Assembly: GCA_964492245.1 (NCBI GenBank)
Contig: CAZBJJ010000002.1
Location: forward strand, 1 to 64,000
Origin: CAZBJJ01 sp964492245
Lineage (GTDB): Bacteria; Spirochaetota; Spirochaetia; Treponematales; Breznakiellaceae
DNA: 64,000 bases
Reading direction: 5' to 3'
Under the pieces are notes generated by a model. The model had not been told where the DNA came from. It did no database searches and saw only the letters and a list, made by a program, of their open reading frames with translations. The position numbers were made by a program, and so were the translations under genes. Below, in pieces: positions 25,540 to 34,337 of this stretch (its first letter is position 1; every line of letters starts with the position of its first letter).

Positions 25540-27060
25540 ATGTGGTATGTTGTGCTTCCTCTTGCCGGGTTATTATTAGGCTGGACTATTAGATGGCTGT
25601 ATGCCAGAATTCAACTTTCGGCTTCGGAACAGCGGGCCGAACGTGTCAGAATAGACGCGATAAAAGAAGCTGAAGCTAAAAAGAAAGAAATTCTCCTAGA
25701 GGCGAAAGATCAAATTATTCGCGACAGGAACCAGCTCGAAAAGGAAACCCGCGAGAGAAGAATAGATATACAGCGACAAGAGCGCCGTATACAGCAAAAA
25801 GAAGAAACTCTTGATAAAAAGGTAGAGCAACTTGAAAAGCAGGAAGTAGTCCTCTCGAACCGCGAAGACGCAATAGTTGCGCGCGAGGAGGAGCTTACCC
25901 ACGAAGAGGAGCGATACCGGGCAGAACTGGAAAGGGTGTCCGGTTTAAGCGCAGAAGAGGCGAAGCAGTTAATTATTGCCGATCTCGAAAACGAGGCCCG
26001 CCACGATGCGCAGGCTCTTTTAAACAAGATTGAGGCCGAGGCAAATCTTACAGCCGAAAAAAAAGCCCGCGATGTCTTGGTTACTACGGTGCAGCGCTTG
26101 GCCACCGAAGTTACTGGCGATGTGACAATTACTTCGGTAAGTTTGCCCAACGACGAAATGAAGGGCCGAATTATTGGGCGAGAGGGCCGGAATATTCGGA
26201 CCTTAGAGACGCTCACTGGGGTGGATATTATAATTGATGATACCCCCGAGGCGGTGGTTATTTCCTGCTTCGACCCAGTGCGGCGCGAAATTGCCAAGGA
26301 ATCTCTGGAGCGGCTTATCAATGATGGGCGAATCCATCCAGCTAGAATCGAAGAGATTGTGCAAAAGGTGAGTCGAGAGATATCGCAGAAAATGTTTGAA
26401 GAGGGCGAAAGGGTGCTGTTCGACCTGGGCCTTCACAATATGACTGCCGATGCCATTAAAACCCTGGGACGCCTGTATTACCGGACAAGTTATGGGCAAA
26501 ATGTCCTGTACCACTCTAAAGAGGTCGCCGTTATTGCGGGGATGCTGGCTGCAGAGTTGGGAGCGGACCGAGAAATTGCCAAACGGGGGGCCCTGCTTCA
26601 CGATATTGGCAAGGGGGTTGAAACCGATTCCGATTTAAACCATGCAGAAATTGGTATGGATATAGCACGTAAAATGGGCGAAGATATTCGCGTTATCAAT
26701 GCTATTGGAAGCCATCATAACGATGTGGAGCCAACCTGTATAGAGTCGATTATCGTGCAAATAGCCGATGCTATTTCTGCCGCACGTCCAGGGGCGCGGC
26801 GAGAGACATTGGACAACTACATTAAGCGTCTGGAAAATCTCGAGAATATTGCCGAGGGCTTTTCTGGAGTGGGTAAGGCCTTTGCCATTCAGGCGGGGCG
26901 GGAACTTCGGATTGTGGTGAACAATGAAACAATTAGCGACGACGGGTCGAAGAATTTGGCAAAGGAAATTGCAAAGAAGATAGAGACCGATTTGCGCTAC
27001 CCTGGCCGCATTAAAGTGACTATAATTCGCGAGACAAGAGTGGTAGAGTACGCTCGCTAA
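25540..27060 (+). CDS. rny: Ribonuclease Y
   Basis: Membrane-anchored endoribonuclease that starts mRNA decay. Domains: single N-terminal TM helix (about 3-21), long charged coiled coil (about 25-195), KH domain (MKGRIIGREGRNIRTLETLTGVDIIIDDTPE, about 207-265) and HD domain with the metal motif LLHDIGKG and GSHHNDVEP. Length 506 is typical. The ymdB gene begins in its stop codon (TAATG), a conserved pairing in which YmdB modulates RNase Y output. Confidence 0.97.
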   Translation: MWYVVLPLAGLLLGWTIRWLYARIQLSASEQRAERVRIDAIKEAEAKKKEILLEAKDQIIRDRNQLEKETRERRIDIQRQERRIQQKEETLDKKVEQLEKQEVVLSNREDAIVAREEELTHEEERYRAELERVSGLSAEEAKQLIIADLENEARHDAQALLNKIEAEANLTAEKKARDVLVTTVQRLATEVTGDVTITSVSLPNDEMKGRIIGREGRNIRTLETLTGVDIIIDDTPEAVVISCFDPVRREIAKESLERLINDGRIHPARIEEIVQKVSREISQKMFEEGERVLFDLGLHNMTADAIKTLGRLYYRTSYGQNVLYHSKEVAVIAGMLAAELGADREIAKRGALLHDIGKGVETDSDLNHAEIGMDIARKMGEDIRVINAIGSHHNDVEPTCIESIIVQIADAISAARPGARRETLDNYIKRLENLENIAEGFSGVGKAFAIQAGRELRIVVNNETISDDGSKNLAKEIAKKIETDLRYPGRIKVTIIRETRVVEYAR

Positions 27061-27929
27061 TGCCTAGTCGAAGAGTACTGCTTTTAGGGGATGTGGTTGG
27101 CGAGGCCGGGCTCCTTGCCTTAGAGAGGCTTTTGCCAGCCACTATTTCCGAAAACAAAATAGACCTAGTCGTAGCCAATGGCGAAAATGCGGCCGATGGT
27201 TTTGGGCTGGACGAGGGCGGTTTAAATAGAATTCTGGATGCCGGAGTTGATCTTGTCAGCTCCGGTAACCATATTTGGGAAAAGCGCGATTTTTGGCCGC
27301 GCTTGGACAGCGATTCCCGCATTGTACGCCCGGCAAATTATCCCGCTTGCACCAATGGCACAGACGAATCTGGCTCTGGCTGCACTTTGGGGCGGGGCCT
27401 TACCCGCCTTGTTAAAAACAATATCGAGTATATTCTTATCAATTTACAGGGACGCCAATTTATGACGGCTATCGACTGTCCCTTTATCTGCTTACAAAAT
27501 ATTTTACAGGATATAGGCCCCTGCGGAAAGGATAAAATTCTCTTGCTCGATTTTCATGCCGAATCGACTCAGGAGAAGGAGGCCTTGGCCCTGTATGCCG
27601 ATGGCCGGCTTTCTGTGGTGGTGGGGACGCATACGCATGTGCCCACAGCCGATGCCCGTATTTTACCGCAGGGGACGGCGTATCAGACAGATCTGGGCAT
27701 GACCGGCGATGTAAATAGCGTTATTGGCATGGAAAATGATATCTGTGTAAGCAGGTTTAAGACTGCTGTGCCCCATAAAATGACTGCGGCCAGGGGGCAG
27801 GGCTCCTTGAATGGGCTCATTGTAGAGGTGAGTATCGATACCGGTCTTGCGGTGGATGTAGTCCCCTTAGTTTATAAATCGTTTTTCGATAAGGGGCTGC
27901 CGATGAAAATGCCTTCAAACCCTAGGTAG
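27060..27929 (+). CDS. ymdB: YmdB metallophosphoesterase (2',3'-cyclic nucleotide phosphodiesterase)
   Basis: 289 residues with the full YmdB ligand set: LLGDVVGEAG, VANGENAADG, SSGNHIWEK, LDFHAES, GTHTHVPTADARILPQGTAYQTDLGMTG. Family members hydrolyse 2',3'-cAMP and affect biofilm and motility through RNase Y. Its start overlaps the rny stop. The last 58 bp overlap the 3' end of the convergent GerMN gene. The degenerate paralogue at 20089 is its divergent copy. Confidence 0.93.
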   Translation: MPSRRVLLLGDVVGEAGLLALERLLPATISENKIDLVVANGENAADGFGLDEGGLNRILDAGVDLVSSGNHIWEKRDFWPRLDSDSRIVRPANYPACTNGTDESGSGCTLGRGLTRLVKNNIEYILINLQGRQFMTAIDCPFICLQNILQDIGPCGKDKILLLDFHAESTQEKEALALYADGRLSVVVGTHTHVPTADARILPQGTAYQTDLGMTGDVNSVIGMENDICVSRFKTAVPHKMTAARGQGSLNGLIVEVSIDTGLAVDVVPLVYKSFFDKGLPMKMPSNPR

Positions 27930-29032
27930 TCTATTCGCTTGCCTTCGATAAGAATTTGTACATCTTTAACAGTGGGAAACTCGCAAGCGGTCCAGACAAT
28001 TTGGCGCAATTGGGCGGCATAGCCCTCTATGCCATAGGTGTTGAACTGGAAATCTTCGCTCAACGAAATATAGGCGGTGCTTCCCCGCACGGTGACATAC
28101 AGAAGGCGGGTGTTTTCGGGAATTAGGCTGTCGATTCCCTTTTTTTTCTCTTCGCCGCTGGGGCCGGCAAGGAGGGTTTCTAGCACATCTTTTAGGGGGC
28201 TGTCGGTGGCCGGAAGTTTTCTCGCCACCTTGGTTCTTACGATGGTGCCGTCGCGGTCGAGTTTTACCATCCATAGGTTGCGAGAGCGCAGGTCCGGTTT
28301 TGTGCTTTCGCGCAGGTCCGCTTTGGGGCGAGGCGTAGGGGCCTCTTGGCTTGGGGTGGCGGCGCCTGTGGTAGTTGTGGCGGCGCCTGTAGTCGTTGTG
28401 GCGGCGCCTGTGGTAGCGGCGGGCGGCGAGCTAGGAGCGGCGCCTGTAGTCGTTGTGGCGGCGGGTGGCGAGCTAGGAGCGGCGCCTGTGGTAGTTGTGG
28501 CGGCGCCTGTNNNNNNNNNNNNNNNNNNNNNNNNNNNNNNNNNNNNNNNNNNNNNNNNNNNNNNNNNNNNNNNNNNNNNNNNNNNNNNNNNNNNNNNNNN
28601 NNNNNNNNNNGCGGCGCCTGTGGTAGTTGTGGCGGCGCCTGTAGTCGTGGCGGCGGGTGGCGAAGGAGGGGGCGTCTTCGGTGTATCCTGCGTGGGGACA
28701 ACAATTGGGCCTTCCTTGCTCCTAGGTTTTTCCTTGGCCACCGTAACGGGTTGCAAGGGTTTGTCGGGGGCAGTTTGTTCCGGTGCTGTTTCGGCAATAG
28801 TCTTGGGAAGAGGCTCGGTGGCCGGCCTTGGCTCGCTAGCCGGAACATCAGTTTGAGAGGAATCTTTAAAAGAGGCAAAAAATTTATTGAGGTTTTTTTC
28901 CAAGATGGGTTTGTTAATTAAAATTATCGCTGTTATGAGCAGGGCAAAAGCGATCCAAAAAAGACAGCCGAGGCTTTTTTGTGATACAGACTGCTTGTTT
29001 TTTCCCTTGTTCCTGTCGTTCTTAGTGGCCAC
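27872..29032 (-). CDS. GerMN-domain protein with TM anchor and Thr/Ala repeat; contains a gap
   Basis: At least 386 residues from GTG 29032. N-terminal TM helix (about 22-41), a Pro/Glu-rich stretch, a long low-complexity region of TTTTGAA and PSSPPAA units broken by 100 N (28511-28610), then a GerMN domain (about 275-386): LWMVKLDRDGTIVRTKVARKLPATDSPLKDVLETLLAGPS, and STAYISLSEDFQF. GerMN domains occur in spore germination and cell-envelope proteins and probably bind peptidoglycan or polymers. Length of the linker is unknown. Overlaps ymdB tail to tail. Confidence 0.82.
   Translation of the reverse strand: MATKNDRNKGKNKQSVSQKSLGCLFWIAFALLITAIILINKPILEKNLNKFFASFKDSSQTDVPASEPRPATEPLPKTIAETAPEQTAPDKPLQPVTVAKEKPRSKEGPIVVPTQDTPKTPPPSPPAATTTGAATTTTGAXXXXXXXXXXXXXXXXXXXXXXXXXXXXXXXXXXTGAATTTTGAAPSSPPAATTTTGAAPSSPPAATTGAATTTTGAATTTTGAATPSQEAPTPRPKADLRESTKPDLRSRNLWMVKLDRDGTIVRTKVARKLPATDSPLKDVLETLLAGPSGEEKKKGIDSLIPENTRLLYVTVRGSTAYISLSEDFQFNTYGIEGYAAQLRQIVWTACEFPTVKDVQILIEGKRIDYLGFEGIFIGSPLSKNDL
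28359..28660. repeat. GC-rich tandem repeat in GerMN linker with 100-N gap
   Basis: Units such as GGCGGCGCCTGTGGTAGTTGT and its TAGTCGTTGT variant, with interspersed GGCGGGCGGCGAGCTAGGA blocks, recur on both sides of the N run 28511-28610. On the coding strand they give Thr/Ala/Gly and Pro/Ser-rich units. The gap is the standard 100 N, so copy number is unresolved. Confidence 0.85.
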
Positions 29033-29071
29033 AGCAAGATGATACGTTCATAGCCTAGGGCGGTCAAGTGT

Positions 29072-29100
29072 TTGACAGTGGAAAAGTAATTGTCTATTCT
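29072..29100 (+). promoter_or_regulatory. ptsI promoter, abutting the start codon
   Basis: TTGACA (29072-29077), 17-bp spacer, TATTCT (29095-29100), then 8 nt to ATG 29109. No Shine-Dalgarno fits in between. Confidence 0.7.
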
Positions 29101-29108
29101 TAGGCTAC

Positions 29109-30830
29109 ATGACAGAAATTGCTGGTATTTCGGCCTCGCGGGGAATTGCAATGGGCAGGGCCTTTGTCTATCGTGGCAATGTATCCGATGCCCCCCTTCG
29201 GTATACTATTTCCGCAGATAAGGTGGCCGAAGAATGGGCTCGCTTTATAGAAGCCACAGAGCGTGCAAAACAGGAAATTGAAACTCTTCAAATGGAGGCC
29301 ATGCGAAGCATGGGCGAGGAGGCAGCCCGTATTTTCGAGGCCCATGCCCTGATATTGCAGGACCAGGAATGGCTGGATCAATTAAAAGAAAAATTAGAGC
29401 GCGAACTGGTAAATATTGAATCAATTTTGTATACCAGCACCCAAGAAATGTCCAATAAATTGCGTGCCTCCAGTGACAATTATTTAAGCGAGCGAGCCCT
29501 GGATTTAGATGAGCTGGCCGCAAGGCTTTTAAATAAACTTATCCCCGATTCCAAAGGGCCCCTGGAGAATCTTACCCAGGGCCTCGTGGTAGTGGGCCAG
29601 GATTTTTTGCCCTCGGACTGCCTGCTCTTGCACCGCGGTAAGCTGGCCGCAATTGTCTTGGATGCAGGGGGTTCGACCAGCCACACGGCAATTTTGGCCA
29701 GGGCCTTCGAGGTCCCTGCCGTCTTTGGCTTAGGTGGCGCGGGAAAGAGCATTCAAAATGACGATTTTTTAATTGTGGACGGCAATGCCGGAAAGCTTAT
29801 TATAGACCCCGACGAATCGACCATTGCCCGCTATACAAAGGTTAGGGAAGAATTTTTAAAAGAGCGAGAGGAACTTTTAGCGCTTTCGGCAAAACCGGCA
29901 GAGACAAAGGATGGGCGGCGCATTAGCTTACTGGCGAATATCGAGCAGCTTGGCGAATGCAAGAAGGCCCTGGAATATGGAGCGGAAGGCATTGGACTTT
30001 TTCGCACCGAATTTTTGTCCATAGGTTCTGGCCGTTTTTTAAGCGAGGCTGAGCAGTACGATATTTACCGCAAGGTAATTATAGATATGGACGGTAGACC
30101 AGTAACTATTCGCACCCTGGATATTGGGGGCGACAAGGTGTTTCCGGGCATCTCTAAATTGGATGATAAAAACCCCCTCCTGGGCTGGCGGGCAATTCGG
30201 TTTTGCCTGGCAAACAGGCCGGTGTTTTTGGACCAGTTGCGGGCCCTTTTAAGGGCCAGTGTACACGGCTCCTTACAGATTATGTTTCCCATGATCAGTG
30301 GCTTAGAGGAGCTTGAGGAGGCCCTTGAGTGCTTCGAGCTGGCCAAGGCGCAGTGCCGAGCAAAGGGCGAGGCCTACGATACCTCGATTGTTCCAGGCAT
30401 CATGATAGAAATTCCCTCTGCTGTAATTATTTCCGATATTCTGGCAGAACGGGCCGGATTTTTTTCCATTGGCACCAACGATCTTGTGCAATATACCATT
30501 GCCGTAGACAGGGAAAACGAAAAAGTACACCATCTGGCAAGGCCCTTTCATTTAGCGGTTATTCGCCTTATCAAAATGAGTATAGACGCTGCGCGCTCCA
30601 AGGGCATTGGCATTGCTATGTGTGGCGAGATGGCGGCAAATGTACAGGCGACCGCCCTTTTAATTGGCCTTGGGCTTACAGAGTTTAGTATGTCCCCGGT
30701 CTCGATTCCCGAAGTTAAAAAGCGGATTCTGGAATTAAGCTATAGCGACTGCCAGCTTTTGGCCAAACAGGTGCTCAAACAAAAAACTGCCACCGAGATA
30801 GAGCGCCTTGTAGTGCACGGCGAAAATTAG
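29109..30830 (+). CDS. ptsI: Phosphoenolpyruvate-protein phosphotransferase (enzyme I)
   Basis: 573 residues, first enzyme of the PTS phosphorelay, passing phosphate from PEP to HPr. Visible are the N-terminal ISASRGIAMGRAF, the phosphorylated His in DAGGSTSHTAILARAF (near residue 190), the PEP-binding IGLFRTEFLS and MFPMISGLEELEEA, and the late CGEMAANV. HPr and sugar permeases are not in the window, so this may serve a regulatory PTS, as in several treponemes. The short promoter-to-start distance predicts a leaderless message. Confidence 0.96.
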   Translation: MTEIAGISASRGIAMGRAFVYRGNVSDAPLRYTISADKVAEEWARFIEATERAKQEIETLQMEAMRSMGEEAARIFEAHALILQDQEWLDQLKEKLERELVNIESILYTSTQEMSNKLRASSDNYLSERALDLDELAARLLNKLIPDSKGPLENLTQGLVVVGQDFLPSDCLLLHRGKLAAIVLDAGGSTSHTAILARAFEVPAVFGLGGAGKSIQNDDFLIVDGNAGKLIIDPDESTIARYTKVREEFLKEREELLALSAKPAETKDGRRISLLANIEQLGECKKALEYGAEGIGLFRTEFLSIGSGRFLSEAEQYDIYRKVIIDMDGRPVTIRTLDIGGDKVFPGISKLDDKNPLLGWRAIRFCLANRPVFLDQLRALLRASVHGSLQIMFPMISGLEELEEALECFELAKAQCRAKGEAYDTSIVPGIMIEIPSAVIISDILAERAGFFSIGTNDLVQYTIAVDRENEKVHHLARPFHLAVIRLIKMSIDAARSKGIGIAMCGEMAANVQATALLIGLGLTEFSMSPVSIPEVKKRILELSYSDCQLLAKQVLKQKTATEIERLVVHGEN

Positions 30831-30873
30831 TCGACCGCCCTCATTTTTTACACCAAAGCCATTGGAGATTACG

Positions 30874-32331
30874 ATGACCGATTACGAAGAAAACGCCCAG
30901 CTTAAAAATCTTCCCCTTGTGGTGCTGGTAGGCAGGCCCAATGTGGGGAAGTCGACCCTGTTTAACCGGCTTACCCGCAGCCGCAAAGCAATTACCGACC
31001 CAACACCGGGGGTGACGCGCGATCCAATAGAGCAGACCTGCTATTTGAATGGACAGCCCCTTCGCCTGGTGGATACCGGGGGCTTTAAGCTGGACAAAGA
31101 AGTTCTCGATGACCTTGTCGTAGAAAAGACAAAGGAGACAATTGAGCGCGCCGACTTAATTGTTCTGGTAATGGAGGCCGACGACCCCACCATGGAGGAC
31201 GAAATATTTATCGAGTATTTACGCCCCTATGGGAAAAAAATTATTGTGGCAGTGAATAAGACCGAGGGGGGGCGGCGGCAGGGGGATGCCTATAATTTAA
31301 TGTCCTATGGTTTTAACGAGATGTATATGGTAAGCGCGGAACATGGCGATAACATACAGGACCTGGCCGCGGGCATTGTGGCCCGCCTCGATTTTTCCAA
31401 GGTCTCTAGCGAGCCCCGTGAATACCGCGATATTCGGGTTGCCCTTTTGGGCAAGCCGAACACGGGAAAGTCTACCCTTTCGAACCGGCTAACAAATAGC
31501 AATGCTTCCATCGTAAGCGATATTCCTGGGACTACGCGCGATGTTATCGAGGGGACCTTTGAATATAAAAAACGCCAGTTCTGCATATTGGACACAGCGG
31601 GCATTCGGCGCAAAAACAAGGTGCGCGAAAATATTGAATATTATTCGGTAAACAGGGCAATTCGCAGCATTCAGGATGCCGACATTGTTTTTTTGATGAT
31701 AGATGCCCAAGAGGGTTTGAGCGATCAGGATAAAAAAATTTCGAAGCTGGCCCACGACCAGGGGCGGGGCATTGTTTTTATTTTAAACAAATGGGATACC
31801 ATGCCAAAGGTAAAAAACACCTTCGAGGCCGTTCGCGACCGCATTCATTTTCTCTTTGGCCAAATGGAGTGGGCGCCCATTATTCCGGTGAGCGCCACCG
31901 AGGGCGAGGGGCTAGATGTGCTGCTGGATACCGCAATTCGAATGTACAATCAGCTTCAGAAAAAAACTGATACCGCCACGCTCAATGCGGCCTTGGAGCG
32001 CTGGTTCCAGGAAAACCCACCGCCAATTGCCCCAAAGACCCATTTTAAAATACGCTATGCCACCCAGTTGGGCGTGAACCCGGTGGGTTTTGCCTTTTTT
32101 GCCAGCCGGCCCCAGGCGGTAACCGAGGCCTGGGTATCATTTTTAAAAAATAAAATTCGCAAAGATTTGGGCTATTCCCTTATCCCCATTAAAATTGAAA
32201 TGAGGCCTTCGCGGAGCTCCTACGAAGAGCATAAAAAAAACCGCAACAGTCGCCCGCAGCAAAGCAAGCAGGGTCCTTCTAGCCGGCAAGCTGGCAGCCC
32301 CTCCCGCTCGAAGGGCAGACATGGCAAATAA
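30874..32331 (+). CDS. der: Ribosome-assembly GTPase Der (EngA)
   Basis: 485 residues with two GTPase domains: G1 motifs GRPNVGKSTLFNRL (near 20) and GKPNTGKSTLSNRL (near 198), matching DTGG and DTAGIRRK switch motifs, NKTE and NKWD, and a C-terminal KH-like domain (residues about 365-450). Needed for 50S maturation. ATG 30874 is preferred to TTG 30862 because GGAG lies before it. The last 11 bp overlap the next gene. Confidence 0.96.
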   Translation: MTDYEENAQLKNLPLVVLVGRPNVGKSTLFNRLTRSRKAITDPTPGVTRDPIEQTCYLNGQPLRLVDTGGFKLDKEVLDDLVVEKTKETIERADLIVLVMEADDPTMEDEIFIEYLRPYGKKIIVAVNKTEGGRRQGDAYNLMSYGFNEMYMVSAEHGDNIQDLAAGIVARLDFSKVSSEPREYRDIRVALLGKPNTGKSTLSNRLTNSNASIVSDIPGTTRDVIEGTFEYKKRQFCILDTAGIRRKNKVRENIEYYSVNRAIRSIQDADIVFLMIDAQEGLSDQDKKISKLAHDQGRGIVFILNKWDTMPKVKNTFEAVRDRIHFLFGQMEWAPIIPVSATEGEGLDVLLDTAIRMYNQLQKKTDTATLNAALERWFQENPPPIAPKTHFKIRYATQLGVNPVGFAFFASRPQAVTEAWVSFLKNKIRKDLGYSLIPIKIEMRPSRSSYEEHKKNRNSRPQQSKQGPSSRQAGSPSRSKGRHGK

Positions 32332-33493
32332 GCTTTTCGCGCCTTTGGCACCTGGCCAAGGGGTGGCATTAAAAGAGGTTCTCGAGCTTATTGATGTACT
32401 TTTTCCCCTGCCTAAACGCTTTCGCGCGGGCCTTCCCCAGGATGTGCGCCGGCTTTCGCAATTGCTCACCAGCGAGCGGCAGGCCCGCCAAGATGGCTAT
32501 CTTGGAAAAGATGCCCTTATTTCGGCCTATATGCGCTATTTTTTACCCTGGAATTTGTACCGCCTTGGTCGGCTTTTGCCGGCCCTGGACCTGAATTTAA
32601 AAAACGGCGATCGCATTATAGATTTGGGGACTGGGCCCCTGACCTTGCCGCTGGCGCTCTTGCTTTTTCGTCCCGATTTACACCGCCTAGACCTTGAGTT
32701 TGTGGTAGTCGATAGGACATCTAAGATAATGGAAAACGGCCAGCTTCTGTTTTCTACCTTAAAAGATGCCTACCCTTCTGCTTGGCGCATAAAGTTGCTG
32801 CGTCAGTCCTTTGGGCAGGCGATAGACGGGAAAAAAGCGGCCTTAATAACAGCGATAAATGTGCTTAACGAGGTCAATCGCAGCCGCGCCCAGAGTTTAG
32901 AGGCAAAGTCGGGGCAGGTGGCCGAGTATCTGCTTTCTTTAGGGAGCGATAGGGCGCGCTTTCTTGTTGTGGAGCCGGGTACCCCGCCATCTGCCCGAGA
33001 GCTGGTGGCCCTGCGTTCGGCCTTACTGGACAAGCCTATCCAGCTTTTGACCCCCTGTCCCCATGCGCGAGCCTGCCCCATGCCGAGCATTCAGCGCGCA
33101 GTTCAGGGGCCGGCAAAAAAATGGTGCCATTTTACCTTCGATGACCAGGGGGCCCCTCGAGCCCTGCGCGAGTTAAGTTTGGCGGCAGGCCTGCCCAAGG
33201 ACCGGCTGGCCCTGAGTTTTTTGTTTTTCCAGCCGGGCGAGCTGGGCAGTGAGGCTAAGGATACCCAGGCTGTGCGCCTTATTTCCGAGGCCTTCCCGCT
33301 GCCGGGTCGGGGCTATGGGCGCTATGGCTGCGCTGCGGCGGGCCTAATGTTGTTGGCTGGGCCGAGGCAAAAAATTGAGGCCTTAGAGATTGGCAGCATT
33401 TTCCCTATTGGGGGCCGTGGAAAGGGTGGTCCTTTGGCAATGCAGCCGCCGCAGCGAGATGCGAAGTCTGGGGCCTGGCTGGTCGAGGTTTAA
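32321..33493 (+). CDS. Rsm22/METTL17-type ribosomal methyltransferase-like protein
   Basis: 390 residues of the Rsm22 family (Pfam 'mitochondrial small ribosomal subunit Rsm22'). It has a SAM-binding segment IIDLGTGPLTLPLALLL (about 103-119), INVLNEV, and the family block VVEPGTPPSARELVALRS followed by TPCPHARACPM. Cysteines 246, 252, 269 (KWCHF) and 337 (RYGCAA) sit where METTL17 carries the four ligands of an iron-sulphur cluster. The family binds the small-subunit rRNA and helps its assembly. It overlaps der, itself an assembly GTPase, which supports a ribosome role. Confidence 0.8.
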   Translation: MANKLFAPLAPGQGVALKEVLELIDVLFPLPKRFRAGLPQDVRRLSQLLTSERQARQDGYLGKDALISAYMRYFLPWNLYRLGRLLPALDLNLKNGDRIIDLGTGPLTLPLALLLFRPDLHRLDLEFVVVDRTSKIMENGQLLFSTLKDAYPSAWRIKLLRQSFGQAIDGKKAALITAINVLNEVNRSRAQSLEAKSGQVAEYLLSLGSDRARFLVVEPGTPPSARELVALRSALLDKPIQLLTPCPHARACPMPSIQRAVQGPAKKWCHFTFDDQGAPRALRELSLAAGLPKDRLALSFLFFQPGELGSEAKDTQAVRLISEAFPLPGRGYGRYGCAAAGLMLLAGPRQKIEALEIGSIFPIGGRGKGGPLAMQPPQRDAKSGAWLVEV

Positions 33494-33507
33494 TTTTGTG
33501 CCAGGGC

Positions 33508-34308
33508 TTATAGCTGTAGGTCCAGGGGCTCTTTCGAAAGTTTTTGCATTTGGTTAATTAGGGCCGCCATGTCTCGGGGCAGGGGAGCCTGGAAAAAGCT
33601 TTCACCGGTTTTTAAATTGTCGGTGCCACCAAGGTCCAGCTTCCAGGCATGAAGGCCCAAGCGGTTTAAAAGGGGGCGCTCTTCGAAGGAATCGCCACGC
33701 CAAGAGCGCTTGAATTCCGAAAGCTTAATGCCCTTGGTATTGCCGTACAGCGGATCGCAGGCAATGGGAAAACCCAGGGCGGCAAGATGGACCCTAATCT
33801 GATGTGTCCGCCCCGTTTCCGGCATCGCCAAAATAAGGGAAAGGCCCTCTATCGAAGCCATCAATTTAAAACGCGTTTGACTGTTTTTGCCCCTACCTCT
33901 ATCGATAATGGTGCGATGCTCCCGGTCGCCATCGGCCCGAAGGGGGAGCTTGCACTCCTCTTCCTGCCATAGCGGTCGGCCCCGCACAATGGCCAAATAG
34001 GTCTTGGCGACCGAGCGGCTTTCAAAACGCTGCGAAAGACGGGCATGGGCCGCTGCTGTTTTGGCAAAAAGTACCAGGCCAGAGGTATCTCTATCAATAC
34101 GATGTACCACAAAAACGCGGTGGGGAAAGGGAATGGCATCTATCTGGCCCGCCTCGATCTGGCGAGCATAGGCTGCATTGAGCAAATCGTCCAAACGTTC
34201 ACGAGAATCGTCCCAGCGATCGGCCAGCACAGCAATACCCGAAGCCTTATTGACAACAAGGATATCTGCATCTTCATATATAATGCTAAAAGGTGTATTC
34301 TTCTTCAT
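33508..34308 (-). CDS. RluA-family pseudouridine synthase
   Basis: 266 residues. The catalytic motif is VVHRIDRDTSGLVLFAKT (catalytic Asp in HRID-x2-TSG) near residue 70, and the substrate-binding GRTHQIRVHLAALGFPIACDPLYG near 165 is also typical. No S4 domain is seen in front, so the start is with the catalytic domain. RNA target (rRNA or tRNA) cannot be told. Divergent from the NYN gene with only 29 bp between the starts; a GATAAT box 8 nt before its ATG hints at another very short leader. Confidence 0.92.
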   Translation of the reverse strand: MKKNTPFSIIYEDADILVVNKASGIAVLADRWDDSRERLDDLLNAAYARQIEAGQIDAIPFPHRVFVVHRIDRDTSGLVLFAKTAAAHARLSQRFESRSVAKTYLAIVRGRPLWQEEECKLPLRADGDREHRTIIDRGRGKNSQTRFKLMASIEGLSLILAMPETGRTHQIRVHLAALGFPIACDPLYGNTKGIKLSEFKRSWRGDSFEERPLLNRLGLHAWKLDLGGTDNLKTGESFFQAPLPRDMAALINQMQKLSKEPLDLQL

Positions 34309-34337
34309 AGACCTATATTATCAGAAAGGATGTTCCT

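Noticed and set aside
28077..28921. Long open frames opposite the GerMN linker
   Set aside because: They are by-products of the GC-rich tandem repeat; the minus-strand gene has TM and GerMN domains.
32343..32360. Sigma-54 promoter (TGGCAC start) near 32343
   Set aside because: The second element TTGC is missing at the needed distance and the match lies in coding sequence; no convincing sigma-54 promoter was found in the window.
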